Assembly: GCA_964619935.1 (NCBI GenBank)
Contig: CAZUGO010000040.1
Coordinates: 62,001-126,000, forward strand
DNA: 64,000 bases
Source: CAZUGO01 sp964619935
Lineage (GTDB): Bacteria; Planctomycetota; Phycisphaerae; UBA1845; CAIVHJ01
Reading direction: 5' to 3'
In this document: in pieces, positions 46,271 through 54,423 of the stretch
Layout: every line of letters begins with the position of its first letter
Numbering within the stretch: the first letter of the stretch is position 1
Position numbers and translations under genes: made by a program
The notes under the pieces: model-generated
Databases searched by the model: none
What the model was told of the DNA's origin: nothing
Seen by the model: the letters and a program-made list of their open reading frames with translations, nothing else

Positions 46271-48364
46271 CTATTGGTCGTCGTCGTCATCGTCGCCGGC
46301 ATCGTCGTCGTCATCATCATCGTCGCCGGCGCCATCATCATCATCATCGTCATCATCGTCGCCCCCGCCGACGCACTGACAACCGACGCACTCCAGGCCA
46401 AGACCGCAGTCGCCGTCGTCAGCACAGGCGGCTCCATCGGCAAGGAGATGCTCGCAACCGCTCAGGGCGTTGCACTGGTCCACGGTGCACTCGTTGCCGT
46501 CGTCACAGGCCCCGTCATCGGCCGTGCTTCCGCAGATGCCGTCGGTGCAGGTGTCGACGGTGCAGGCAATCCGGTCATCACAATCCACGGGCAGGAACAC
46601 ACACGCGCCGCTGGCATCATCGCAGATGTCGGTAGTGCAGGCATCGCCGTCGTCGCAATCCACGGGCACGCTGACGCAGGCCCCGGTCGCCGGCGCACAA
46701 CTGTCGACGGTGCAGGGATCGCCGTCCGAACAATCGATCGGCGTGCTCTGGCACTGGCCGCTGGCCGGATCACAACCGTCCGCCGTGCACGGATCGTCGT
46801 CATCACAGTCGATCGCTTGGTGCTGGCAGGTGCCGGCGGCGTCGCAGTTGTCGGCGGTGCAGCCGTCGTTGTCGTCACAGTCCACCGGGGTGTGGGTGCA
46901 CGCGCCGCTGCCATCATCACAACCGTCGACCGTGCATGGATCATTGTCGTCGCAGGACCGAGCCTGGTTGACGCAGGCGCCGGTGGCCGCGTCGCAGGAG
47001 TCCACCGTGCATTCCAGGCCGTCATTGCAGTCCACCGCCGCGTGCTGGCACGCACCGCTGGCCGGATCACAACTGTCCACCGTGCACAGGTCGTCGTCGT
47101 TGCAGTCGATCTCGACGGCCTGGCAAGCGCCGGTCAGCGGATCGCAACTGTCCACCGTGCAGGGGTTGCCGTCCTCGCAATCCACCGCGGCCGTCAGACA
47201 TTCGCCGGTCAGAGGATCGCAGGTATCGAGCGTGCAGAGATCGCCGTCCTCGCAATCGATGGCATCGTGCTGGCACTCGCCGGTACCCGGGTTGCAGAAG
47301 TCCACCGTGCACAGTTCCTCGTCCTGGCAGTCCACCAGGGCGCTCACGCACTCGCCGGTATTCGGATTGCAGGAGTCGAGGGTGCAGGGGTTGCCGTCCT
47401 CACAATCCACGGCATCGTGCTGGCAGGCCCCGGAAGCCGGATCGCAAGTGTCCACCGTGCAGGGATCCTTGTCGTCGCAGTCCGGCTCCTCGTGCTGGCA
47501 GGTCCCGGCGGCGCAGGAATCAACGGTGCAGGTGTTGGCGTCGTCGCAGTCGATCGGCTCGCTGTTGCAGTTGCCGTCGGCGGGATTGCACGAATCGGTG
47601 GTGCAGTCGTCGTCGTCGTCGCAGTCCACGGCGGTGTTGATGCAGCCCTGCGGATCGGCTTCGGGAGCGCCCGGAGCACAGATGTCGTCGGTACAGGCGT
47701 CCTGGTCGTCACAGTCGGCATTGTCGCGGCAGCCGCCCTGGGCAAAGCAGTCAAAATTGGTCACGAAAGGGGTGTTGCCGTCATTGTAGAACACCGTCAT
47801 CTCGCCGGTGACCGTGCCGCCGGACGGAACGGCGAGTTGGGCCACCAGGATCTGGTGGTTCGGATAATTGGCGGCCTGGCCCTGGCCGCTGGGTGGGTTG
47901 TTGCAGAACCATCCCCCGACGAGTTGCCCGGCCAGATTGAAGGCCATCGGGTCGAAATCAGGATCGAGCGTGGTGCAGTCCTGCCCGCCGATCGGCACGC
48001 TCTTCAGACCGATCGTCACATAGCTGTCGCACACCAACTCCGGAAAAATCCCGAGGAACAGGTCCAAAGGAGCCCGGTCCGATCCTCCCATCACGGCCGC
48101 CACCTGGAAATAGCCGGCGGGCGCATCGGTGGAGACGTTCGAGAATCCGATGCTGAGCATGTTGTCGCTCGGACTGGCGAATTCCACGAAGACGTTGCAG
48201 ATATTGACGTCGTGGTCGGCGTTGCAGGCGAAGGCCGGGTCGTTGATGTCTTCGGTCTTGACCACGGTCTTGACGCCGACGGGATCCGCCTGGGCACTGT
48301 GGACCCCGAAGGCACAGATGCACACACAACACAGTTTCAATCCAGTTCGTACGAATCGTTTCAT
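46271..48364 (-). CDS. giant Cys/Asp repeat protein (Dictyostelium-type CTDC repeats)
   Basis: 697 residues. Signal peptide (LKLCCVCICAFGVHSAQA). Residues about 25-205 form a beta-rich domain. Then 17 tandem repeats of about 25 residues of the form C(D/E/N)D-x-x-x-CT-x-D-x-C-(4-6)-G-x-C, e.g. CDDKDPCTVDTCDPASGAC, as in the Dictyostelium (slime mould) CTDC repeat. The C-terminal 40 residues are nearly all Asp and Gly. Likely calcium-binding and disulfide-rich, extracellular. AGGAG before the ATG at 48364. The repeat DNA also leaves long antisense frames open. Confidence 0.85.
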   Translation of the reverse strand: MKRFVRTGLKLCCVCICAFGVHSAQADPVGVKTVVKTEDINDPAFACNADHDVNICNVFVEFASPSDNMLSIGFSNVSTDAPAGYFQVAAVMGGSDRAPLDLFLGIFPELVCDSYVTIGLKSVPIGGQDCTTLDPDFDPMAFNLAGQLVGGWFCNNPPSGQGQAANYPNHQILVAQLAVPSGGTVTGEMTVFYNDGNTPFVTNFDCFAQGGCRDNADCDDQDACTDDICAPGAPEADPQGCINTAVDCDDDDDCTTDSCNPADGNCNSEPIDCDDANTCTVDSCAAGTCQHEEPDCDDKDPCTVDTCDPASGACQHDAVDCEDGNPCTLDSCNPNTGECVSALVDCQDEELCTVDFCNPGTGECQHDAIDCEDGDLCTLDTCDPLTGECLTAAVDCEDGNPCTVDSCDPLTGACQAVEIDCNDDDLCTVDSCDPASGACQHAAVDCNDGLECTVDSCDAATGACVNQARSCDDNDPCTVDGCDDGSGACTHTPVDCDDNDGCTADNCDAAGTCQHQAIDCDDDDPCTADGCDPASGQCQSTPIDCSDGDPCTVDSCAPATGACVSVPVDCDDGDACTTDICDDASGACVFLPVDCDDRIACTVDTCTDGICGSTADDGACDDGNECTVDQCNALSGCEHLLADGAACADDGDCGLGLECVGCQCVGGGDDDDDDDDDGAGDDDDDDDDAGDDDDDDQ
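46275..46375. repeat. trinucleotide-rich tract encoding the poly-Asp tail
   Basis: Runs of (TCG/TCA)n on the plus strand, encoding the C-terminal Asp tracts of the giant Cys-repeat protein. A likely slippage hotspot that would change tail length in multiples of three. Confidence 0.7.
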
Positions 48365-48895
48365 GCGCGCTCTCCTTGAAAATGAATGAGCAAATTGTCC
48401 GGCCTGAGCCGGCGGCTCAGCAGTGTTCCGGGCCCCCCGGGCACCGGGCCGAGGCGCCGGCGGTGCCTGGCGTTCCAAACGGCGGTTCGTCGCGAGCCGG
48501 CGGCGCCGGTCGGCATCGAGCGCCACCGCCACCGCCACAATTCCCAAACCTGTCTTGATCAGGTCCGGGCCGGGCATTCGCAGACGCAGATTGTGATACA
48601 GGTGTAACCAGATCCCCAGGAGCGCAACCGACCGCAAGGTGGTTGCGTCTGGTCAATGCTAGGCGCCTCCTGTGAGCCAGTCAAGCACGCCCCGGGCAGC
48701 ATCGGATGTTCTCGGAAGCACGGAACCGCACAACGATCGTTGCCCGATAAAGGATCTGTTTCGCGAGCGGTCGCCGGAAACGGCGCCGTGTGGCAAGGTC
48801 CGACCGCAATCCCAAAAAACCGCCCGGTTGGGGTCAACTGCATTATCGGAAGCCACGCGCGAACGACCCCGCGGTGTGGCGCTGCTGCGGATCTG
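48365..48895. other. intergenic region upstream of giant Cys-repeat gene
   Basis: About 530 bases without a supported gene. A small stem-loop (CTGAGCC 48404-48410 with GGCTCAG 48414-48420) lies in the leader of the giant gene. I found no good promoter. Confidence 0.45.
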
Positions 48896-49540
48896 TTAGA
48901 TCCCGTCCAGCAGGCTGGAGATCTGCCGGCCCAAGGCCGCGCTGATCCGGGCCAGCGCCCACACCGAGGCGGCATTCTTGCCCAGCTCGACTTGTGACAA
49001 CTGCGAGGGTGTCAGACCGGTGCGCTCGGCGAGCTGCCTGAGGGTGTACTGGCGGTCCATTCGCGCCCGGCGAATCCGCTGGCCGACCATTCGATTGACC
49101 TCGACTTCCTGGGTATGGATCAAACCGAGGAGCTGACAGGTTCGCTCGACGGCAGCCAGCAGTTGCGGCTCGGCGATCGGCCGGCACAGGTAGTCGCAGG
49201 CCCCCGCCTGCATCGCCAGGCGGGCCGTCCGGAGATCAGGAGTCGGGGTGGTCGCAACCAGGCCGATGCGGGGGGCCACCTTGCGGATGGCGGTGACCAC
49301 GTCCAACCACGGCATGTCCGACAGGGTCAGCGCCAACACCATCAGGTGAAAGGAGTCCCGCGACATCAGCAAGATCCCCTTGCCGCCACTCTGCGTCGTC
49401 GCCACCTGGTACCCGTGGCGATGCAGCGCCCCGGCGATGATCCGGCAGCACTCGGCATCAGGCTCGATGACCAGGACCTTAACGTATTTGCGGACCGGAC
49501 CATTCAATCGTGAGCCGTGTTCAGCGGCGGAGTTGATCAT
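48896..49540 (-). CDS. degenerate receiver fused to XRE-type HTH
   Basis: 214 residues. Residues 20-135 have the receiver fold (KVLVIEPDAECCRIIAGALHRHGYQV ... GACDYLCRPIAEPQLLAAVE), but the phospho-Asp is Ala (VLALTLSDMPW, about residue 70) and the conserved Lys before Pro is Arg. The DD pair near the start is EPD. Residues 150-210 are a Cro/C1-type HTH (IRRARMDRQYTLRQLAERTGLTPSQLSQVELGKN). A phosphorylation-independent DNA-binding regulator is therefore likely. GGGGGA precedes the ATG at 49540. Confidence 0.82.
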   Translation of the reverse strand: MINSAAEHGSRLNGPVRKYVKVLVIEPDAECCRIIAGALHRHGYQVATTQSGGKGILLMSRDSFHLMVLALTLSDMPWLDVVTAIRKVAPRIGLVATTPTPDLRTARLAMQAGACDYLCRPIAEPQLLAAVERTCQLLGLIHTQEVEVNRMVGQRIRRARMDRQYTLRQLAERTGLTPSQLSQVELGKNAASVWALARISAALGRQISSLLDGI

Positions 49541-49988
49541 CTTCGTCCCCCAGTGGCGAATTCGGTACACGCCTCCCCGCAAGCGGAGGCGGCGGGCACG
49601 ACTGCCCCCCCCCGCGGGCCTCCACCCCGGCGCCAGGCCGGCGAACGCCCGACTTCGATTGATCTGTGTAGTGTGATGGCTCAGGCGGGCCCACAGAGAC
49701 TGGACCCTCTTCCCCCACCGCTTTATATGCGCGTCACTCGGCACAAATCAAGTGGCCCGGAATCGCGCTCATGGCACGGTGAACGTCGACCGGCCTGCGG
49801 GTTATCGGACGGGGAAGTGAGATTGTTGGTACCGGCGATCAAGAACCGCCCAAAGAACGCTGATCAGGATAAGGAGGAGTCCCGGACAATCGGCAGCACC
49901 GGTGGCGCCGCGGCACGCGGGCCCATGGGAAGTCCCTCGGTTCAACCGGATTCGCCGGGCCCAGCCCGGCATGGAAGGAGAATCACGC

Positions 49989-50273
49989 GTGGCAGAAGCC
50001 CAGTCAGAATTGGTGGCCGTCAAGCTGGATGAGGGGTGGTTTCTGTCGCTCAGAAAAGGCAATCCCTCTCACGGCCTGCTGATTTCCGAAGACGCCGCGC
50101 GGTTGTTGAACGCTGCCACAGCCCTGCTGCTTGCCTGCCGGACGGCGCGGGTCGCCATCCATGAATGCCATCCGGTAGGCAACGGCAAGAACAAGTCCGA
50201 CCTGCTGGCACAAAGCGCCCTGGTCCAACTGGATACCGCCATTCGCCTCGTGGAAGGCGACAGCCAGGGCTAG
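49989..50273 (+). CDS. small hypothetical protein (GTG start)
   Basis: 94 residues from GTG at 49989, with AAGGAG 8 bases upstream; an in-frame ATG at 49971 has none. Sequence: two beta strands (LVAVKLDEGWFLSLRKG) then helices (EDAARLLNAATALLLACRTA). No family recognised. It ends just before the second AT-rich repeat array. Confidence 0.6.
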   Translation: MAEAQSELVAVKLDEGWFLSLRKGNPSHGLLISEDAARLLNAATALLLACRTARVAIHECHPVGNGKNKSDLLAQSALVQLDTAIRLVEGDSQG

Positions 50274-50302
50274 CCCATCCCGCGGCCGGCGGGATTTTGG
50301 AT

Positions 50303-50430
50303 TAAATGGTACCACCATTTATATCAAACGGTATCACCATTTGATTCATTTGGTATCTTCATTTGGTCAAAATGAAGATACCATTTGCTGTTTCTGGTAT
50401 CTTGATTTGCTAATTTTGGTGGTACCAGAT
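50303..50430. repeat. AT-rich GGTAYC array, copy 2
   Basis: GGTACC, GGTATC or GATACC at 50308, 50330, 50352, 50377, 50396 and 50421 (spacings 22, 22, 25, 19, 25). Its reverse complement aligns with copy 1 for at least 60 bases, including the 31-base spacing from the first GGTACC to GATACC. A perfect 14-bp hairpin (50351-50364 with 50370-50383) with a 5-base loop is present. It again lies between convergent genes. Confidence 0.85.
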
Positions 50431-50636
50431 GCCAAGCAGCCCCGGCAGTTGCCGCCTGCCGGTCACCGGGTCAGGCCGCTCGGCTCCCAACCCCAGGCCC
50501 ACTCAGGGCATATGGAGTGTAATGGTACCGCTGTCGGGCGTGACCGGAGGCGCCCGCCCTGTGCTCTAACTAACTACCGAAGGCCGACCACCTAGCTGCC
50601 ACGGCTTGCCATCAAGCCAGGAATCATCCGCGCTAG

Positions 50637-52889
50637 CTAGTCCGGGCACGATCCCCGGCCCCCCTGAGACCGGCGGCGCCACCGACGCCCGGAACGCATC
50701 AGCGTGAAGCCGGCCAGGGCGACCAGTCCCGCCGGAAACGCGCCCACTCCGCACGCCCCGCATAGATCCTGGTCGAGGCCATCGGGAAGCCGCTCCGGAG
50801 CGTCAGGTGCCTTCTGGGAGAATGCATTGGCCACAAAGAACGAGGCACAGCCGTTGACATCGACTACCGTGCCGACCGGTGTGCCCGGACACAGGTCCAG
50901 ATCGTTGGCCACACCATCCGCATCGTCATCCAGGGCCACGGCCGGGCAGCCGTGGTCGTCCACCTCAGCGCCGATCCCGCTGAATGGACAGTTGTCCAGT
51001 TCATCATTGACGCCGTCGCCATCCGCGTCCAGGGTGCTGCAACCGTCATCGGCCACGTCCACACCCACAGCGGTGCCCGGACAGCGGTCGCAGGCGTCTC
51101 CGACGCCATCGACGTCCGTGTCGGCCTGATCCGGGTTGTAGGTTCCGAGACAATTGTCTTCGAAGAAGAAATAGCCGTCTCCGTCCTCATCCAACTGTTC
51201 AGCCGAACAACCCGTGGCATCGACCAGCGCCCCAATCACGGTGCCCGGACAGCGATCCCAGCCCTGACATATCGAAGGCCCGCGGTACGGTCCGCCGGTA
51301 TCGCAAACGCCGTCGCCGTCCGCGTCAACCTGGAGGTCCGCACAGCCCACCGGATCCACCAGGAACGGAATTGGCGTCTGCGGGCAGCCATCGCACGCAT
51401 CCCCTACGCCATCTCCGTCATCATCGGCTTGATCGGTATTGACCGTCGTCGGGCAGTTGTCGGCCGAATCAACCACCAGGTCTCTGTCGGTGTCCAGCGC
51501 TTTGAACGGGGACGTCTCGCACGCATTTGGAATGCCGTCGCCGTCGCTGTCCAGCGTGTCGTCACCAGCGGGACAGAGGTCATCCACATCGGGCACGCCG
51601 TCACCATCGCTGTCCAGCGGTTCTCCGTTGGGCGTGGCGTCGCAGTCGTCCGGCGTGCCATCGCCGTCGTTGTCGACCGTATCGTCTCCGCCTGGACAAA
51701 CATCGTCGAGATCGGGCACGCCGTCCCCATCACTGTCCAGCGCAGCCCCGGAATTGGTCGCTTCGCAATCATCCGGCGTGCCGTCGCCATCGCTGTCCAC
51801 GGTGTCGTCACCGCCCGGGCAGACGTCGTCGCCGTCCGGCACCCCGTCGCCGTCACTGTCCTGAGGCTCGCCGTTGGGCGTAGCGTCGCAATCATCCGGC
51901 GTGCCGTCACCATCACTATCCACCGTGTCGTCACCACCCGGGCAAACGTCGTCGCCGTCCGGAACTCCATCGCCGTCGCTGTCATAGGGGTTGGCGTCAC
52001 AGGCGTCAGGCGTGCCGTCACCATCACTATCCACCGTGTCGTCACCGCCCGGGCAGACGTCGTCGCCGTCCGGCACTCCATCGCCGTCGCTGTCATTGGG
52101 GTTGGCGTCACAGGCGTCAGGCGTGCCGTCGCCATCGCTGTCCACGGTGTCGTCACCACCGGGGCAGACGTCGTCGCCGTCCGGAACCCCGTCACCGTCG
52201 CTGTCCTGGGGCTCACCATCCGGCGTCGAATCGCAGGCGTCGGGGATCCCGTCAGCATCGCGGTCGGCAGTATCGTCGGCGGCAGCACAAACATCGTCGG
52301 AATCGCAGACTCCGTCCAAGTCACTGTCGTCCGGATTGTCCAGCGGGCACGGATCGCACAGATCGTAGGCACCATCCCCATCAGCATCGGCCGTCTCGAA
52401 CAGGCATGCACCCGAGAATCCATCGCAGGAGTCCGCCGTGCACGGATCATCGTCATTACAAATGACGACCTCGTTCACACAGCCGTTCTCGGTGCAAGAG
52501 TCGACGGTGCACGCGTTCAGGTCATCACAGCTCGTTGCGACCGCGGCCCGCTCGCAGAAGCCGAAGTCGCAGGTCTCCTGGCCGTTGCAGAAGATGCCAT
52601 CCTCGCAGGAACCGGCACAGGCGCACCCGCCCCAGTTCGCCAACACGATGCTGAGATCCGCGGCATCCACGACCCCATCGACGTTGAAGTCGCCGCTGCA
52701 CGTGCTGCACGGCCCCCATTGGCCCAGCAGAATGGCCACGTCGGGTGCATCGACGAAACAATCGCGGGACAGATCCGCGATGCAGGGCAGGCAACTGGGC
52801 GCCGCCACAACCGGACGAACCTGGGCCGCCAGCGAACTCACTGCGACCCCGCCAAGACACAGGCGGATCAACCATCGGTTGCCAGACAT
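50637..52889 (-). CDS. giant thrombospondin type 3 repeat protein with C-terminal anchoring tail
   Basis: 750 residues. Signal peptide, then a dockerin-like EF-hand pair (residues 38-85: DLSRDCFVDAPDVAILLGQW, GDFNVDGVVDAADLSIVLANW), two CTDC-type Cys repeats, and a long series of thrombospondin type 3 calcium repeats (DSDGDGVPDGDDVCPGGDDT). Five to six 37-residue units are nearly identical. Later come more divergent TSP3-like units. The end is CGACGVGAF, a membrane helix and RRWRRRS, like PEP/MYXO-CTERM sorting tails. AGGAG before the ATG at 52889. Probably calcium-stabilised surface protein. Confidence 0.88.
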   Translation of the reverse strand: MSGNRWLIRLCLGGVAVSSLAAQVRPVVAAPSCLPCIADLSRDCFVDAPDVAILLGQWGPCSTCSGDFNVDGVVDAADLSIVLANWGGCACAGSCEDGIFCNGQETCDFGFCERAAVATSCDDLNACTVDSCTENGCVNEVVICNDDDPCTADSCDGFSGACLFETADADGDGAYDLCDPCPLDNPDDSDLDGVCDSDDVCAAADDTADRDADGIPDACDSTPDGEPQDSDGDGVPDGDDVCPGGDDTVDSDGDGTPDACDANPNDSDGDGVPDGDDVCPGGDDTVDSDGDGTPDACDANPYDSDGDGVPDGDDVCPGGDDTVDSDGDGTPDDCDATPNGEPQDSDGDGVPDGDDVCPGGDDTVDSDGDGTPDDCEATNSGAALDSDGDGVPDLDDVCPGGDDTVDNDGDGTPDDCDATPNGEPLDSDGDGVPDVDDLCPAGDDTLDSDGDGIPNACETSPFKALDTDRDLVVDSADNCPTTVNTDQADDDGDGVGDACDGCPQTPIPFLVDPVGCADLQVDADGDGVCDTGGPYRGPSICQGWDRCPGTVIGALVDATGCSAEQLDEDGDGYFFFEDNCLGTYNPDQADTDVDGVGDACDRCPGTAVGVDVADDGCSTLDADGDGVNDELDNCPFSGIGAEVDDHGCPAVALDDDADGVANDLDLCPGTPVGTVVDVNGCASFFVANAFSQKAPDAPERLPDGLDQDLCGACGVGAFPAGLVALAGFTLMRSGRRWRRRSQGGRGSCPD
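51530..52240. repeat. 111-bp near-identical coding repeats
   Basis: Successive units of about 111 bases encode 37-residue TSP3 pairs, differing at only a few bases in the most similar copies (51990-52200). Recent expansion by unequal recombination or slippage is the likely cause. Confidence 0.7.
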
Positions 52890-53036
52890 ATTCCTCTCCT
52901 TCGGACCTTGGGTTCTGCGACAGCCTCTGCAGGCCGCCGGACGAATCGCCTCGCTGTCGTTGCATTTGCAATCAGAAGACTTGATCGGGAACGGGACCGG
53001 TCTCCCCCGAAGAACACAGCGTTCCCTTCGCAATCA

Positions 53037-53065
53037 ATCGTAGGCGCCGGGTTGGAGATTTCTAA
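53037..53065 (-). promoter_or_regulatory. predicted promoter of giant TSP3 gene
   Basis: Minus strand TTAGAA (53065-53060), 17-base spacer, TACGAT (53042-53037). Leader about 140 bases. Confidence 0.35.
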
Positions 53066-53371
53066 TCGATGTGCGGCGATTCGCCCTGCCAGGCTCACCG
53101 CCGGCGAACTATCGGACGCGGTGTCCGCCGGCCGCGACATTCCGCTTGGGCCGGGGACTGCTGTGAATTCACTGGCGCGAACCGGAATGCTGGCCGATTG
53201 TCACAACGCTCGGCCGATGCCTGACCCCTGATGGCGTGCCCTTCGGCAACCCGCGAACACATGAATCAGCCGCCCGGGGTCCCGTTCTTGACAGTGGCTG
53301 GGTTGCTGTGAACCCTTTCCGCGAAACGGTTGTTCGACAGACGCAGCACAGCGCACCGCCAATCAAACTGA

Positions 53372-53400
53372 TTGACAAGCGCGCCGCACCGCTCTACGCT
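53372..53400 (+). promoter_or_regulatory. alternative upstream promoter of actin locus
   Basis: TTGACA (53372-53377), 17-base spacer, TACGCT (53395-53400). Long leader if used. Confidence 0.35.
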
Positions 53401-53542
53401 CGCCGGCACGACGCGTTTGTCGATCGGGTCGGGCCCAGACCCGCTCGAACCAACCGCTGTGGAGATGGTGTGATGGCTCACGCACGACCCACCCGGCTCA
53501 ACTCCAATCCCACCGCGCTGCTGAAGTCCGGTAACTTTCTCA

Positions 53543-53572
53543 TTGTCGGGTCGCGTTTGGCACGGGTATGAT
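53543..53572 (+). promoter_or_regulatory. predicted promoter of the MamK-like locus
   Basis: TTGTCG (53543-53548), 18-base spacer, TATGAT (53567-53572). Leader about 65 bases to 53643. Confidence 0.4.
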
Positions 53573-53642
53573 CCAGCAGGCTTGCGCAAGGGCACCCAAC
53601 ACGATTATCGGAGCGCCCGACAACCCATCGAGGACCTCGATC

Positions 53643-53915
53643 ATGCAGGAACATGACGGCAGCGCTTCGCCAATCACACCCGACGACTCCATGCGGTTCG
53701 AAGACATCTCCGAACCGGGCACGTATGTGTGTCACTGGAACGGCGACTTGCTGCGGATCACTGGCACGGAAGTTCCTGAAAGCCTGGAGAGCAACCCTGC
53801 CACAGCGCCCGCCGGGGAACCGTGCCGCGTTACGCGTGTGAGTCCGGATCCGTATGTTCCGATCTCCGTCGCCCGGATGGCTGCCGCCAATCTGGACCTG
53901 GAGATTTCATTCTGA
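53643..53915 (+). CDS. small hypothetical protein of the actin locus
   Basis: 90 residues from ATG at 53643 (GAGGA 8 bases upstream). A compact beta-rich sequence with YVCHWNGDLLRITGTEV and a late PYVPISVARMAAANLDLEISF. No family recognised. It precedes the coiled-coil gene by 30 bases and the MamK-like gene by 508 bases, in the same direction, so it may belong to that locus. Confidence 0.55.
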   Translation: MQEHDGSASPITPDDSMRFEDISEPGTYVCHWNGDLLRITGTEVPESLESNPATAPAGEPCRVTRVSPDPYVPISVARMAAANLDLEISF

Positions 53916-53945
53916 GTCTCGGTCCCAGCGTCGCAGAGGATTGCG

Positions 53946-54365
53946 GTGGCCATTCACTTGATATCACTGCACCAACTGGTCTTGCGCCGCCCGGCAGCGG
54001 TCGTCGCGGGATCCGCCGGGCCGACGCCGCTCAACCCGGTTCCGGTCTCGGAGGCCGCCGCGACCCCCATCCACGTCGCCGAGCCGCCCTGCGGATTGTC
54101 TGCGGGTGGTGTCGCGACACTGGTCGACCAGTGCGGCGAGAATGCCGGACGAGCCCTGCTGGGCCTGCTTTACCGCATCTCGGCGCTTGAAAGCGAGGTC
54201 GCCGAACTGCGGCTCGAGTTGGGCCGGCGAGCCCCGGCGATCCGGACCCGGCGGAAGGTCGACGCACCACCCACCTCGCCGCGCAGCGGAAAAAAGCACA
54301 ACCTGCTGGAGCAGATCTTTCGCAACAACTTGCTGCTGTGGAATTCAATGGACACTGAACCGTGA
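53946..54365 (+). CDS. small protein with a short coiled coil, upstream of MamK-like gene
   Basis: 139 residues from GTG at 53946 (GAGGA just upstream). N-terminal part low-complexity (Pro/Ala/Val). Residues about 68-95 form a heptad-like helix (LLGLLYRISALESEVAELRLELGRR), then a basic linker and a hydrophobic end (NLLEQIFRNNLLLWNS). A coiled-coil partner or adaptor for the actin 58 bases downstream is plausible from position. No family recognised. Confidence 0.55.
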   Translation: MAIHLISLHQLVLRRPAAVVAGSAGPTPLNPVPVSEAAATPIHVAEPPCGLSAGGVATLVDQCGENAGRALLGLLYRISALESEVAELRLELGRRAPAIRTRRKVDAPPTSPRSGKKHNLLEQIFRNNLLLWNSMDTEP

Positions 54366-54423
54366 GTGCCTCGCCAAACCTCGGAGCCTGTGGGAGCACT
54401 CGATATGAAAGGATGGAATTCCG

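Larger units (their letters stand above)
52890..53642. other. intergenic region between giant TSP3 gene and actin locus
   Basis: About 750 bases without a supported gene, with divergent promoters (53037-53065 minus, 53543-53572 plus; also TTGACA-N17-TACGCT at 53372-53400 plus). The 111-residue frame at 53236 has no ribosome site and no recognisable family. Confidence 0.45.

Noticed and set aside
46214..48379. Long plus-strand open frame (about 720 codons) over the giant Cys-repeat gene
   Set aside because: It is an artefact of GC-rich repeats: GAC/GAT and TGC codons read in antisense give Val/Ala/Ile codons without stops. The minus-strand frame has a signal peptide, ribosome site and known repeat pattern.
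50952..53231. Long plus-strand open frame (about 760 codons) over the giant TSP3 gene
   Set aside because: Same antisense effect of the Asp-rich repeats; it has no start signal and no recognisable domain.
53236..53571. 111-codon frame before the actin locus
   Set aside because: No ribosome site, unrecognised sequence, and it covers the predicted promoters at 53372 and 53543.
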